The notes under the pieces were generated by a model. It did no database searches. It was given only the letters and a program-made list of their open reading frames with translations, and had not been told where the DNA came from. This document shows positions 35,882 through 46,150 of a DNA stretch of 47,500 bases, piece by piece. The position numbers and the translations under genes were made by a program. The stretch's first letter is position 1. Every line of letters begins with the position of its first letter. The DNA is from Sphaeroforma sirkka (lineage: Eukaryota; Opisthokonta; Ichthyosporea; Ichthyophonida), in the NCBI GenBank assembly GCA_001586965.3, contig LUCW03002271.1, positions 55,001 through 102,500 of the forward strand, written 5' to 3'.

Positions 35882-36451
35882 GAAATAAATTATGATGACG
35901 TACTACGTAAGAGCTGGCCATTTTAAAAAGCCAAGAGGAGGTGGTTTGTTTGGTTTTGATTGGTGGTGACAGATAAGTCAGTGATTGTCAATTGATACGA
36001 ATTCATTTATAGTCTTCGGTACCTACAAATATTCGGTAAAAACGTACTGTCTACGTTTACGTTTTCTGTCTTTTACTGCTTTGTATCGGAACTTGCGCCT
36101 AATTGTTCTTATCATTCTAACAAAAACGTACATTGCGTAGTTTATTTTTGTATTGCCCTTTTCATATTTTGGTGACGCGATTTTGACAGCTAAAAAAGAA
36201 GAGCATTTAATAATTTTACTATCATGCACTACTTGCCTGTTGTGTATTGTGACAATAATTATGTATTGAGAGTTGAGACTTGAGACTTGAGACACTATCG
36301 AGGTATTGAGGTAACTACGTAATTATGAACTGTATTTAAATATGTCCATACATCGTCCATATAAGAGCCTCTATCCATTCCGACGACCGCACTTTCCTAA
36401 TACTTACTACTAAGTATACACCTGGAACTACAGCACCTATTAAATATCAAA
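35882..36451 (+). promoter_or_regulatory. Upstream region of the cysteine protease gene
   Basis: Repeat-free DNA before the ATG at 36452. A TATA-like CCATATAAGAG begins at 36357, about 95 bases before the ATG, a plausible core promoter. Further up are TGACGTA (35895), TTAAAAAGCC (35923) and TGATTGTCAATTGAT (35982). The same three words, in the same order relative to the gene, lie upstream of the SET gene (see findings). Function is inferred from position only. Confidence 0.4.
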
Positions 36452-39400
36452 ATGAAAACCTCGCTATCACTACTTCTGGCCACCGCAGGTGCTGCAGTCG
36501 CGCGCAATGTCGTAATGGAAAATTGTAAGTTCATCTTCGCCTTTGTTTGTTGGAAACCTCTCTGTGCTTCAGTAAATATCATGTTTTTCGGGCTGTTTCG
36601 TACATTTGGCATAGTTTCGTAGTAATTGTGAAAGTATTGGAACTCGGCTCAGATTATAGTTGCGCATGTTGCGGTTCTATTTGGACTGTTCTGCATTTTG
36701 TGTAGCGTTGTGATTCGCGGTCATGCTATACGCTACAGTTTTGGAATACACTTACAATATCGCTCCAACTATATCTGAATTGAGTCTGACATCAGTTTTA
36801 TCTGGTGTCCATGTGTTACTCTTTTGCTGTACACCTCTGCTTTTATGTATCGGGTGATGATGTGAATTATCAGGTCTTCGATAGAATTTCACTCTCGTAT
36901 CGAGGATGCCGTAAACTTCCCATACACACTTTTCCTATTTTCGTATACACTCTTTCATACTATTGAATATTTCCCATACATATTCTGATACCAATCCCAT
37001 ACATACCCTTATACCAATCTCCGTGGTGTAATATGTACCGTTGCTCTCCCGTGCTATACCATGCACATATGCGTAGTTCTTAACCTTTCATAAAACGCTA
37101 TCCGCTTTAGTGGGCGAGATTGCTGCCAATGAGGCGCTCACAACCGAGTTCAAGCAGTGGATGGCAGCCAATGACAAAGAATACAGCGGCAAGACAGCTA
37201 TCGAACGACAGGCCATCTACTACAAGAACAAGTTCATTGTGGAGCGAATGGCGGCCGAGAATGATAACGATCAGGCCAAGTACAAATTGAATAAGTTTGC
37301 GGACCGAAATGCTGGAGAGATGCTTATGGAGGTATGTGATTCGGCCTTACATCCAATGATAATACGCTTGTATGTTTTATTTCGTGTACTGTTATGGAAT
37401 CGTTACTGTCTGTATTTACGTCGTGTCTGTACGCGATCGCTATCTTAAGGCTGGGCTGGGACCGGTGTCCGAGGCTTTTACCAAATGTGCATATATAAAA
37501 AAACCCTTGTGGTAGTACAAAGCGCTGAGAGGATATATCATTTATATGCTTGTGAGCTATACGAGGATCCTCTGTTTGTTCTTATTTTTGCTGCTCTGCG
37601 CCGCGGTGTAATAGCTAAAAAATTGCGAGCCTGCATGAATGTAGTTTGATGTGTCGGTCTCTGGAGACCTTATGCCGTATCTTCATGTGCGGAGGGCTCG
37701 AATACCAAGTCACTCTTTTCGTTACAACTGACTTCATATTTTGCTGTCGTTTAGCATCAGCCTCGACGGCGAGCAACGTTCCGCGGTTTTAATGTCATAG
37801 TATTTACGCGAAACGGTTATGCGGGATTTTGACCGGACTGTTGTATTGGCTGTGGATGCCAAATCTTTACATAGCATTTATGGAAGTGTAAGTGAAATTG
37901 TGGCAGGGTATATAGAAAAGTGGTCTATTGACGAACTGTAAGATTACAACAGCTGTTGCTGTATTGATTCGGCAGGGATCCAGATGTTTAAGTTTTTAAT
38001 CGATATTTCTGTCATCACACGCAGATCAACTCTCCCATGGACGTTGATGTGCAAGCGAAGCACATGCTGCCCGATTTGCCCGTAGACGATCTACCTGAGA
38101 GTTGGGATTGGCGCGACAAAGGAGCGGTGACTGACGTCGCCAATCAGGTGTGTGTATCGGTAGTCCTGATCACTACAGTCGTATACATTTCTCACCCTTC
38201 ACCACCACCTCCTCCTCCCTCTCCTCCTTCACACGTGCACACACACACACACACGCCTGTATTAGCATAGCCTTCCTTCTAAATTGAACAAGATGTTCAA
38301 TTTAGAAGGCTATGGTTATAGTGACAGCGGTACCGGCCGCTACAGTTCTGTGTGAGCACATATATGAGCTGTTGCCACTCCCTGCGTACGGCACTACACC
38401 TGCACTCTGGAGAACCGAAAGTGCGATGCGCCATGCTCTGTCGTCTCCTCCGCTACCACATGCAAAGCCAGTCCTGTCTCTTCTACGTAGTCGCTGTCGA
38501 AGTATCACTTGTCATTCATCAGTTCACCTCTATTTCACAGGGAAGCGCCGGTTCGTGCTGGAGTTTCTCCGCCGTCGGGGCTATGGAAGGGGGCCACTTC
38601 ATCAAACACAACAAGCTGCAACAGCTCTCCCCCGAGTTTCTGGTGGAATGTGATCCACGTGACTGCGGCGTATTTGGCGGGTGGCCATACAAGGCGTATG
38701 AATTCACCATGGCGGTAAGTGCGTGAGGATGTGGGCGATGCGTTGTTATATGTGTTGTGCAGTCGTGGTCATATAAGGCGGTTGAATTCACCATGGTGGT
38801 AAATGCATGAGTATGTGGGCGACGCGTTTTATGTGTTGTCCAGTCGTGATCATAGCTTGTGTGGGTAATCGAAAACCCTAAAACCCTAAAACCCTAAAAC
38901 CCTTTGTCTGGGGAAATTCAGCGTTTGTATGTGTATGTTCAAGTGATGTGTTAGGGGGTACAGATACCTACTTCTACGATATTCATACCATGAGTGACTC
39001 AGGGTTGTAGGCTAGGTCTTTGGTGAGCAAGAGTGTACGCGTTAATAATGCTCCTTACGGTGCTTTAATCAGATCCGATATCTCACATTATCTGATTGAC
39101 ATACATCGGAATGTAGCACCTCACATCATCCGATTATCTTGTTTACAGCTAGCTCCTACTTCATCGGTCCTGAACAATACTTTGAGCAATAATTAAACGT
39201 GTGCTGATGTATGTGATGTATATGCTATTCTTAGGAGGGTGGTGTTCCCGCTGACAAGGACATCCCCTACTGTGTCGGTGGTTTTGGCTGCCTGCCCTGT
39301 ATGGCTAAGCACTACGACAAGACCATGTGTGGCAAGCACAAGGACCTAATCTGTAACAAAGATCGGTAGGTATTGGTTTATTAGAGTAGTCTAATCTGTA

Positions 39401-41051
39401 ACAAAGATCGGTAGGTATAGGTTTATTAGAGTAGTCTAATCTGTAACAAAGATCGGTAGTTTTTGGCTTATTATAGTGGTCTTGCTGTATGTGTGTAATC
39501 CGTCACAAAGATCGGTATGTGTTGGTCTATTATAGTGGTCTTACTGTATGTGTGTAATCCATCACAAAGATCGGTATGTTTTGGTTTATTAGAGTAGTCT
39601 TGGGGTATGTGTGTAATCTGTCACAAAGATCGGTAGGTTTTGGTTTATTAGAGTAGTCTTGAGGTATATGTGTACTCTGTTACAAAGATCGGTAGTTTTT
39701 AGTTCTTTAGTGGTCTTGCTGTATGTGTGATAATCTGTATCAATATTTGGTAGGTTTTGGTTTATTAGAGTAGTCTTGGGGTATGTGTGTAATCTGTCAC
39801 AAAGATCGGTAGGTTTTGGTTTATTAGAGTAGTCTTGGGGTATGTGTGTACTCTGTTACAAAGATCGGTAGGTTTTGGTTTATTAGTGGTCTTGCTGTAT
39901 GTGTGTACTCTGTTACAAAGATCGGTAGGTTTTGGTTTATTAGTGGTCTTGCTGTATGTGTGATAATCTGTATCAAAGATCGGTAGGTTTTGGTTTATTA
40001 GAGTAGTCTTGCTGTATGCGTGATCCATTTCAGGATTGATGTCCATGAGGTATCACACGAGAGTATCGGAACCCCTCGTTTAGTATCGCTCCTATCACAT
40101 AGTTGTGCATACACTTTGCTTTTAATGTCTCCGTCGGGTATCATGTGCTACCATTCCATGATGCAAACATGTATGGCCCACTCTGCATCACCTTGTCGCT
40201 ACTGCTTCCTTGCCAAACGACCGAACTCGACCCACTCCTACAAATGTACTGTGTTATTCCCTGTTATATGGGCTCGTATTCCATGATACAGACATGTATG
40301 TGACATTCTGGAGGATAAGAAAAAGATAGCAGCCACCGTCACCGACTGGTTCAACGTGGGTAAGGATGAAGACCAAATGCGCGCTGCCCTGGTCAAGTAC
40401 GGGCCGCTCTCAGTAGCGTTAAACGCCAACTGGCTGCAGTTCTACTTTGGCGGTGTGTCTAACCCTTGGTTCTGTGATCCATTGGGTCTCAACCACGCCG
40501 TGCTCATTGTGGGCTACGGCAGCGAGACTTCGGCCGTGGGCACAGAGAAGCCCTACTGGATTGTGAAGGTGTGTAATAACTAACTCTGACCACTCGCCTG
40601 GACGGTGTACGGTGTACGGTGTACGGTGTTTAGAATCGATACGGTGGGTCTTCCGAATGGCCATGTGACGACTTGCAGTGGTTGTGTTGTGTTGGTGTCA
40701 GTGTAGCAAGTAGTCTGAGGGCCGTCACCTCTCCCTTGCTATCTTGTGTGGGTGTCTAGCAAATAGTCTGAGGGCTGTCACCTCCTCCTTGCTATCGTGT
40801 TCGAGAGAGAGTGTGTGTGTCATCCATAGTTACCTATATCTGCTACGTGCTTCCACTCCTCTCATGTGTACCGTGATAGTGAGCTTGACAAGGTAACCCC
40901 TCTGACGTATCTTATGCTTAACGGCCTTGTTTGGTTCATCATACAGAACTCCTGGGGAGCTAGCTGGGGCGAGCAGGGCTACTTCCGCATGATCCGTAAT
41001 GTTGGCAAGTGTGGTATCAACACTGCCGTGACCTTCCCTGTGATGGGTTAA
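36452..41051 (+). CDS. Papain-family (C1A) cysteine protease, secreted or lysosomal, complete, seven exons
   Basis: Cathepsin-like endopeptidase made as a preproenzyme. Exons 36452-36524, 37111-37331, 38025-38147, 38541-38714, 39235-39365, 40292-40568, 40947-41051. All have GT-AG borders, phases agree, and they total 367 codons plus stop. Residues 1-18 are a signal peptide (MKTSLSLLLATAGAAVARN). The I29 propeptide spans about 30-100 with an ERFNIN-like helix and KLNKFADRNAGEM. The mature start is near LPESWDWRDKGAVTD. Catalytic residues: Gln139 (oxyanion hole), Cys145 in GSCWSFS, His309 in LNHAVLIVGYG, Asn334 in NSWGASWGEQGYF. The cysteines equivalent to papain Cys22 and Cys63 are Ala142 and Val183. 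A Cys-rich insertion (six Cys between about 208 and 244) follows. An AATAAA lies at 41328. It is tail to tail with the TPR-SET gene, 725 bases away. Confidence 0.95.
38275..38309. repeat. Perfect 15-bp inverted repeat with 5-nt loop
   Basis: CCTTCTAAATTGAAC (38275-38289), loop AAGAT, GTTCAATTTAGAAGG (38295-38309). It lies in protease intron 3. The word TAGCCTT flanks the left arm and its complement follows the right arm (GGCTA), so the stem could extend with a small bulge. Confidence 0.9.
38760..38830 (+). repeat. Tandem copy of the 3' end of protease exon 4 with its donor
   Basis: GTGGTCATATAAGGCGGTTG then AATTCACCATGGTG|GTAAATGC copies the true junction GTGGCCATACAAGGCGTATG, AATTCACCATGGCG|GTAAGTGC (exon end 38714). 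The following ATGTGGGCGAYGCGTT is copied as well. The copied donor is weaker (GTAAAT). Confidence 0.88.
38872..38903 (-). repeat. Four exact TTTTAGGG octamers (interstitial telomere-like)
   Basis: AAAACCCT repeats four times without error on the plus strand within protease intron 4. TTTTAGGG is a known telomere unit in some green algae, while holozoans normally use TTAGGG. Confidence 0.9.
39346..40030 (+). repeat. Donor-bearing tandem array after protease exon 5, about 12 copies
   Basis: Units of 45 then about 60 bases. Each carries the last bases of exon 5 (TGTAACAAAGATCG) followed by the donor (GTAGGT, GTATGT or GTAGTT), then TTGGTTTATTAGAGTAGTC. The first junction, GATCG|GTAGGT at 39365/39366, is the authentic one by phase. 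The array fills most of intron 5. Confidence 0.92.
40600..40800 (+). repeat. Short repeats in protease intron 6
   Basis: GTGTACG recurs three times at 40600-40628. A roughly 55-base unit (AGCAARTAGTCTGAGGGC, then TGTCACCTC, then CTTGCTATC) is duplicated at 40705-40797. Confidence 0.7.
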
Positions 41052-41775
41052 AGGAAATCTATTCACATATCCGATACGCAACCGATTGCGCCCCAGAGCG
41101 TGGGCCTGGTTGCAGAATATACTTGTATGAATGTTTAGCCTACGATTACGGGCATTTTTAACAGTTGTGCTGACTTATGCGCCGCTGAGCTCCGTTCAGC
41201 GTTAGCGTTTAAATAGACGTAGGTAATTTATTGCTGGTAGTATAGTACTGCCGAGACTGAAATAAGAGTAGACAGTGACAAACTCTCAAGCGAAGTCTTG
41301 ATCGAGGTTGTCGTAGCCATCAGCAGTAATAAAGTAACTGTTTTGCTTCACGAGGTCTTTCTCTATCCTGCACTTTTAACTACATATCTACCTGTCTACA
41401 AAACGGTCACCTAAAGCAAAGGAAGTGCAAAGCAATAGGCACGCTGTGGATCACAACTGTCAGTGTCAATTGCACTATGTCTTAACAAGTACGGTGGCAA
41501 CATTCCCATGTTGTTGGCCTGAAACTTGAACGCCAGCTTGTAGTGTGCATGAACCCATAGTATTTGCTTCGACAGTTTACTGTCCACGTGGTGCTGCATG
41601 ACAGTCTGGTGTGCAACTCACAGTCTTAGTCCAGGCAACACGTAATCGTATACCTATTGCAATGCCATACAGAAGTGCATCTAGATAGACAGATAAAACT
41701 AATCTTTGCCAAACGGGTGAAGAAGTATTCTCTAATTATAGTCTTCAAGTTAAGGTAATCATCAAGAACGTTTAT

Positions 41776-44700
41776 TCAGTCCGACAGGAGTATGCGGTCA
41801 ATTACGGATGCCGGTAAACCCAACGACACCTGCGCCTGCCGCTTCACATTACCATACGCCCACTCGGGGTAGTCGCCTATAACATCTATCTCCGCCTGCA
41901 CAGCCATTTCCAGGTAGTGTTCAATAGTGGGCAGAGCACCCGCACCTTCTACCGGCAGCATACGCATGCTCTCTCCCACCAGCGACATGAACACCGAACT
42001 ATCCCACGTATCAAATGAGTCTTGCAGTACACTCAAAGCGTTGATCAGCACATCGAACGCGGCCCTGGGATCGGTGCGGTGGGGTTGTGTGTTGCCTTTG
42101 GGGCGGGGGTGTTGGGCCGTTGCTTTGTGGCTGGCCTTCTCCGCATCCAGCTTACGTTTCAGCACATTGTAGAGGATAAAGGACGGGCGCATAAGGTAGG
42201 TGTGTACTATCTTCGCCTGGACGGCTGGTGAGCAGCCACGACCATCTCGAGTGAGCGTATCAAAGAGCCTCACCAGGTGTGTGGTGACGCATGCTATTGC
42301 CTCTCGCAATATGTCAATCACGACACTACTCACATCCTCTCCACGGTCTGTACATACCGTCACATGGTTCTCAAGCTCGTCACAGGCTGCAGTAGCCTGT
42401 AACACCTCTCGCGGGAGAGAAGGTACAAGCACGCAGTATTCACACACACACTCAAACTCCCACCGCCGCGCTGTGTGGTCCGACTCGGCGTAAGCGGTCG
42501 TGACTTCCTCGCCTCGTTTGATGTCACACCTAGCACGCACCACATGCAATCCCTTGACAATCATACGTGTGGTGTTGGACGCACACGCGTGGTTGAGGTA
42601 GCTGATGTGGTCGTATACGCTGCAGACATCGATGAGCTCGGGAGCGGCGGCGCTTTGAAACGCGTGCAGCTGTGTTTTGTGCAGGCCCAGCTCGCAGGAG
42701 AACGCGTTCATCCGCACCACATCCTTGCAAGCATCCAGCGTGGGCACTTTCCAGCTGGTCCTGGGCAGCGTATCTGCATATGCTCTATTACTAACCCTAA
42801 TAGCGTTCATCCTACCCGTTGTATTGCCGTTACGTCTGTCGGCTTCCTTGCCAGCAACACTCGCGCTTTCGTTGCCTCCCACAGCAGCTGCATGCACACC
42901 GCCTCCCACCACTCTCGTGTCGCCACCATGAGACGTTAAGCCTTTCCCGCTACCATCGGATACCTGTTCACCTGAACTTGCAACGCCACCTATACTCTCC
43001 GTCACAGCACCACAGGCACGGCTGCCAAACAGCCTGCCCAGTACCTCGGCAAACCCAGCATCACGCTTAGCCTGCTCATGCAGTACCTTGCCCAACGCAT
43101 CCACCCCGTCTCTCTCTCGTGTCACCTTAACACTCGCCAACGGATACCCCGCCGTGACCAGCTCACCTCTGAGTATATCGCGGGTGGCTACCAACCCCCA
43201 GCCTTTGCCTAGAATCTCGGTGGTCTTGGTGGGGCCGATATACACCCGGTGTCTATGGTGCATGGCTCCTGAGCTGGACGCTAAGAGCGCCTCTAGATCA
43301 AACACACCCTGACTGCGCTCCGTTAGAGTAGTCTTCACCAACTGAAGTTGCACACGTGCATCGCTTAACAGACGCGTCTGTGAGCGGGCCTGCGCCTTGT
43401 TCCCTATGTGTGTATTGGTTTGTGTCTTGTTTCGTATGTGTGTAGTGGTTTGTGTCTTATTGCATGTGTGTGTAGTGGTATGTGTCCGGTTGCATGCGTG
43501 TGTGGTGGTCTGTGACTGAGATGCAGCACCTGTCGTTGGTGCAGAGTGCTTGGCTGAAGTGCCTGATATGTTTTGGTATACCTTAATAGCTAGGTCGGCC
43601 TGTGCCAAGCTTTCGTCCAGACGGAGAAGCTCATACAGACACTTGCTTTTCGCCAGGTATACACGTGTCTTATTAATCCGCATCGACTCCTTCGCACACA
43701 CTCTCTCATCAGTCGATTCTCTATCCCAACACGTATGGTGTGGTTGCCTAGCAGTCACAGGCGCGTCATTGCTGCTCATGGCACCCGTACCTACTCCTTC
43801 TGGGTGGCTAAGCATGTACCGCTCACAGTCATCAGCCCTGGCCACCCCAGCTGCGTACTCACACAGGGCATAGTGTGCATCACACAGATCAGCGAAGAGT
43901 GCGAGTATCACCCCCCCACACAACTCAATGCTGTACTCCCCCACTTCTCCGTCGCTGTCAGATGCAGAGGTGGTATCACCTGACGGCAGGTCGCCCGTGT
44001 TGTCTTGTTTAACATGCACACGTGTCTCTGTCCTGTTTATTCTAGAAGGTTCATCAGCAGCGAGTCTCCGCTTGTCCGGCCACCTCAGTGTGTGCGTTTG
44101 TTCGTATCCGTCTGCAGAATACCTTCCGCCACATAGTTCACAAGTGTGTACACCTGCATCTAATTCACGCGATTCACGTGAATCCCCCGTGTGATCTTGT
44201 AAGATGTCAGTAACCACCATTGTCCGTGTTGTGTGTTTTGTCGGAGTGTTCTTACGAGCTGCTACATTTAAACGACCTAAATCAGCGTCTATCTCCACCT
44301 TTACGTTCCCATCCAGCAGCGCTACATCATCCAATGGGAATGCCAACGAATATGGACCACGATGTAATACCGGAGACATTGGGTGCATGAAGTGGAACTG
44401 GTCGCTGGTGCATATCGTGTACGGCTCAACCCCCACCGTATCTGTGGTCATATCTGGGCTCGCACCATGCTCTAATTGCCTCTCACTGCCCGCTATGTTC
44501 ACGTTAGGTCTATGTGCGGTTGTGCTGGGCTCAATAAGACTTGCGTGTGTGTCACTCTGAGCCTCCAAGCGGTCGCTCTCACAGGTTACTCCTTTCATGC
44601 CGGCACCCCCGTGAGCAACTGTGGGAGTAGTGCCTACACGTCCAGTTGCGTGATCGTAGACACGGGCCACTGACGTCGCTTCCAAAGCAATGCTGTAGCA

Positions 44701-44784
44701 TCGAATGGCCTCCCTGAACTCGCGTTGTCCATAGGCGGTGTGACCTTTCCTTAGCTGTAACCTGCAACAGGACTGGCAGATCAT
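41776..44784 (-). CDS. TPR-SET domain protein, probable lysine methyltransferase (SMYD4-like, no MYND finger seen)
   Basis: One uninterrupted frame of 1002 codons. Residues 1-35 contain a TPR helix pair (LRKGHTAYGQREFREAIRCY). A further helical part lies near 290-400 (LFADLCDAHYALCEYA, then VYLAKSKCLYELLRLDESL), arranged like the TPR part of SMYD4. The split SET domain runs from about 515 to 775: LGKGWGLVATRDILRGELV, a long low-complexity insert, MNAFSCEL, the NH-C motif in YLNHACASNTTR (about 725) and KRGEEVTTAYAE, then a post-SET FECVCEYC. Members of this family methylate lysines, but the substrate here is unknown. No C6HC MYND pattern is visible. The SET motifs are conserved enough to suggest activity. 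Disordered inserts (about 45-290 and 400-500) include a 10-residue repeat. An AATAAA (complement of 41771-41776) overlaps the TGA. The lack of introns contrasts with its neighbours and might suggest a retrocopy origin. Confidence 0.85.
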   Translation of the reverse strand: MICQSCCRLQLRKGHTAYGQREFREAIRCYSIALEATSVARVYDHATGRVGTTPTVAHGGAGMKGVTCESDRLEAQSDTHASLIEPSTTAHRPNVNIAGSERQLEHGASPDMTTDTVGVEPYTICTSDQFHFMHPMSPVLHRGPYSLAFPLDDVALLDGNVKVEIDADLGRLNVAARKNTPTKHTTRTMVVTDILQDHTGDSRESRELDAGVHTCELCGGRYSADGYEQTHTLRWPDKRRLAADEPSRINRTETRVHVKQDNTGDLPSGDTTSASDSDGEVGEYSIELCGGVILALFADLCDAHYALCEYAAGVARADDCERYMLSHPEGVGTGAMSSNDAPVTARQPHHTCWDRESTDERVCAKESMRINKTRVYLAKSKCLYELLRLDESLAQADLAIKVYQNISGTSAKHSAPTTGAASQSQTTTHACNRTHTTTHTCNKTQTTTHIRNKTQTNTHIGNKAQARSQTRLLSDARVQLQLVKTTLTERSQGVFDLEALLASSSGAMHHRHRVYIGPTKTTEILGKGWGLVATRDILRGELVTAGYPLASVKVTRERDGVDALGKVLHEQAKRDAGFAEVLGRLFGSRACGAVTESIGGVASSGEQVSDGSGKGLTSHGGDTRVVGGGVHAAAVGGNESASVAGKEADRRNGNTTGRMNAIRVSNRAYADTLPRTSWKVPTLDACKDVVRMNAFSCELGLHKTQLHAFQSAAAPELIDVCSVYDHISYLNHACASNTTRMIVKGLHVVRARCDIKRGEEVTTAYAESDHTARRWEFECVCEYCVLVPSLPREVLQATAACDELENHVTVCTDRGEDVSSVVIDILREAIACVTTHLVRLFDTLTRDGRGCSPAVQAKIVHTYLMRPSFILYNVLKRKLDAEKASHKATAQHPRPKGNTQPHRTDPRAAFDVLINALSVLQDSFDTWDSSVFMSLVGESMRMLPVEGAGALPTIEHYLEMAVQAEIDVIGDYPEWAYGNVKRQAQVSLGLPASVIDRILLSD
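43396..43515 (-). repeat. In-gene 30-bp repeat encoding Thr/His/Asn decapeptides
   Basis: Four copies encode variants of TTTHTCNKTQ within the disordered linker of the TPR-SET protein (about residues 423-463). The period keeps the frame open. Confidence 0.85.
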
Positions 44785-45400
44785 CGTGCTTGTAGTCCTT
44801 ACGCCTCTGGCTGCAGTTGATCTGGCTGTGTGCGCTTATCGCACGCTCTGGTTAAGATATTTATTTATGCATGCACTGAGTGTAAACGGATTGTCGACTA
44901 AAGCTCAGCTCGTAGCCTGTCCTATATTTACTACTACACTTAGGTCTCACCGTCTCTTGTACTACACTATCATTCATTTTAAAAAAACTGGATTTAAAAC
45001 ATATGTAAATAGGTCCTTCAGACGCTAAGCCTAATAGTTGGACCTACTATTTGCATTCGTAATTCTTTTCTGTAGCACAGAGGACACAGAGAGTCGTGTG
45101 TAAGAGATGTCTTGGTCTTGTATGTATGCATTCAAATAGTTGTGAATACGCTCAGAAAAGCCTCACAACTCACAAAGTCACCAATGATTGTCAATTGATT
45201 ACTGTTAAATTTAATATAAGAAATATAAAAATAGGAGGCTGTGTGATTATTGACAATGTGACAGTTGACACGCAGGGCTCACGCGTCAAATAACGACATA
45301 TCCCTAATATGGTAGTATATTAAAAAGCCGCGGGATACAATATAAATGTAAATACGTCATGTAAATATTTTGGTCTGATTTGGATGTCATATTTTGTGAT
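44785..45400 (-). promoter_or_regulatory. Presumed upstream region of the TPR-SET gene
   Basis: About 600 bases with no tandem repeats before the start codon at 44784 (minus strand). It contains TGATTGTCAATTGAT (45185-45199), TTAAAAAGCC (45320-45329) and TACGTCA (45353-45359), words also found upstream of the protease gene. No TATA box can be chosen with confidence. Its role is inferred from position. Confidence 0.35.
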
Positions 45401-45404
45401 GTTT

Positions 45405-46150
45405 CTGATAAGGATGGTATGTATGTGATAGTGATTTATGATACGGATGGTAGCTATGTATTTTAATGTATTCGTGTGCCAGTGCTACTGGCGATAAGGA
45501 TGGTATGTATGTGATAGTGATTTATGATACGGATGGTATCTATGTATTTTAATGTATTCGATAAGGCGATAGTTCCCCGTGGATTGGCTATGTTCTTTAG
45601 TGAGTGGGCAGTGTCAGGTGGTGGTGTGGTGTCTCATGGATTGGTTATGTACAGAGAGTGAGTAAGTAGTGTCAGGTGGTGGTGTGGTGTGTTTGGGATC
45701 AGCTATATGCACGAGAGCAGGCAAGTAGTGTCCAGATGGTGGTGTGGTGTGTTATGGATTGGCTATGTTCTTTAGTGAGTAGGCAGTGTCAGGTGGTGGT
45801 GTGGCGTCTCATGGATTGGTTATGTACAGAGAGTGAGTAAGTAGTGTCAGGTGGTGGTGTGGTGTGTTTGGGATTGGCTATGTACGAGAGTAGGTAAGTA
45901 GTGTCAGATGGTGGTGTGGTGTGTTATGGATTGGCTATGTACAGAGAGTGAGTAAGTAGTGTCAGGTGGTGGTGTGGTGTGTTATGGATTGGCTATGTAC
46001 AGAGAGTGAGTAAGTAGCGTCAGGTGGTGGTGTGGTGTGTTATAGATTGGCTATGTACAGAGAGTGAGTGGGCAGTTTCAGGTGGTGGTGTGGTGTCTCA
46101 TGGATTGGTTATGTATCTGTAGTGAGTAAGTAGTGTCAGGTGGTGGTGTG
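45405..46150 (+). repeat. Two minisatellites: 83-bp unit (2 copies) and about 60-bp unit (9 copies)
   Basis: AAGGATGGTATGTATGTGAT recurs 83 bases apart around 45412 and 45495. From 45590 to 46150 the unit TGGATTGGCTATGTACAGAG followed by AGTGAGTAAGTAGTGTCAGG and TGGTGGTGTGGTGTG recurs about nine times. No gene is present. Confidence 0.88.

Noticed and set aside
42475..42939. Plus-strand frames of 65-154 codons across 41927-44673
   Set aside because: They are shadows on the strand opposite the TPR-SET gene, whose minus-strand frame carries clear domain motifs.
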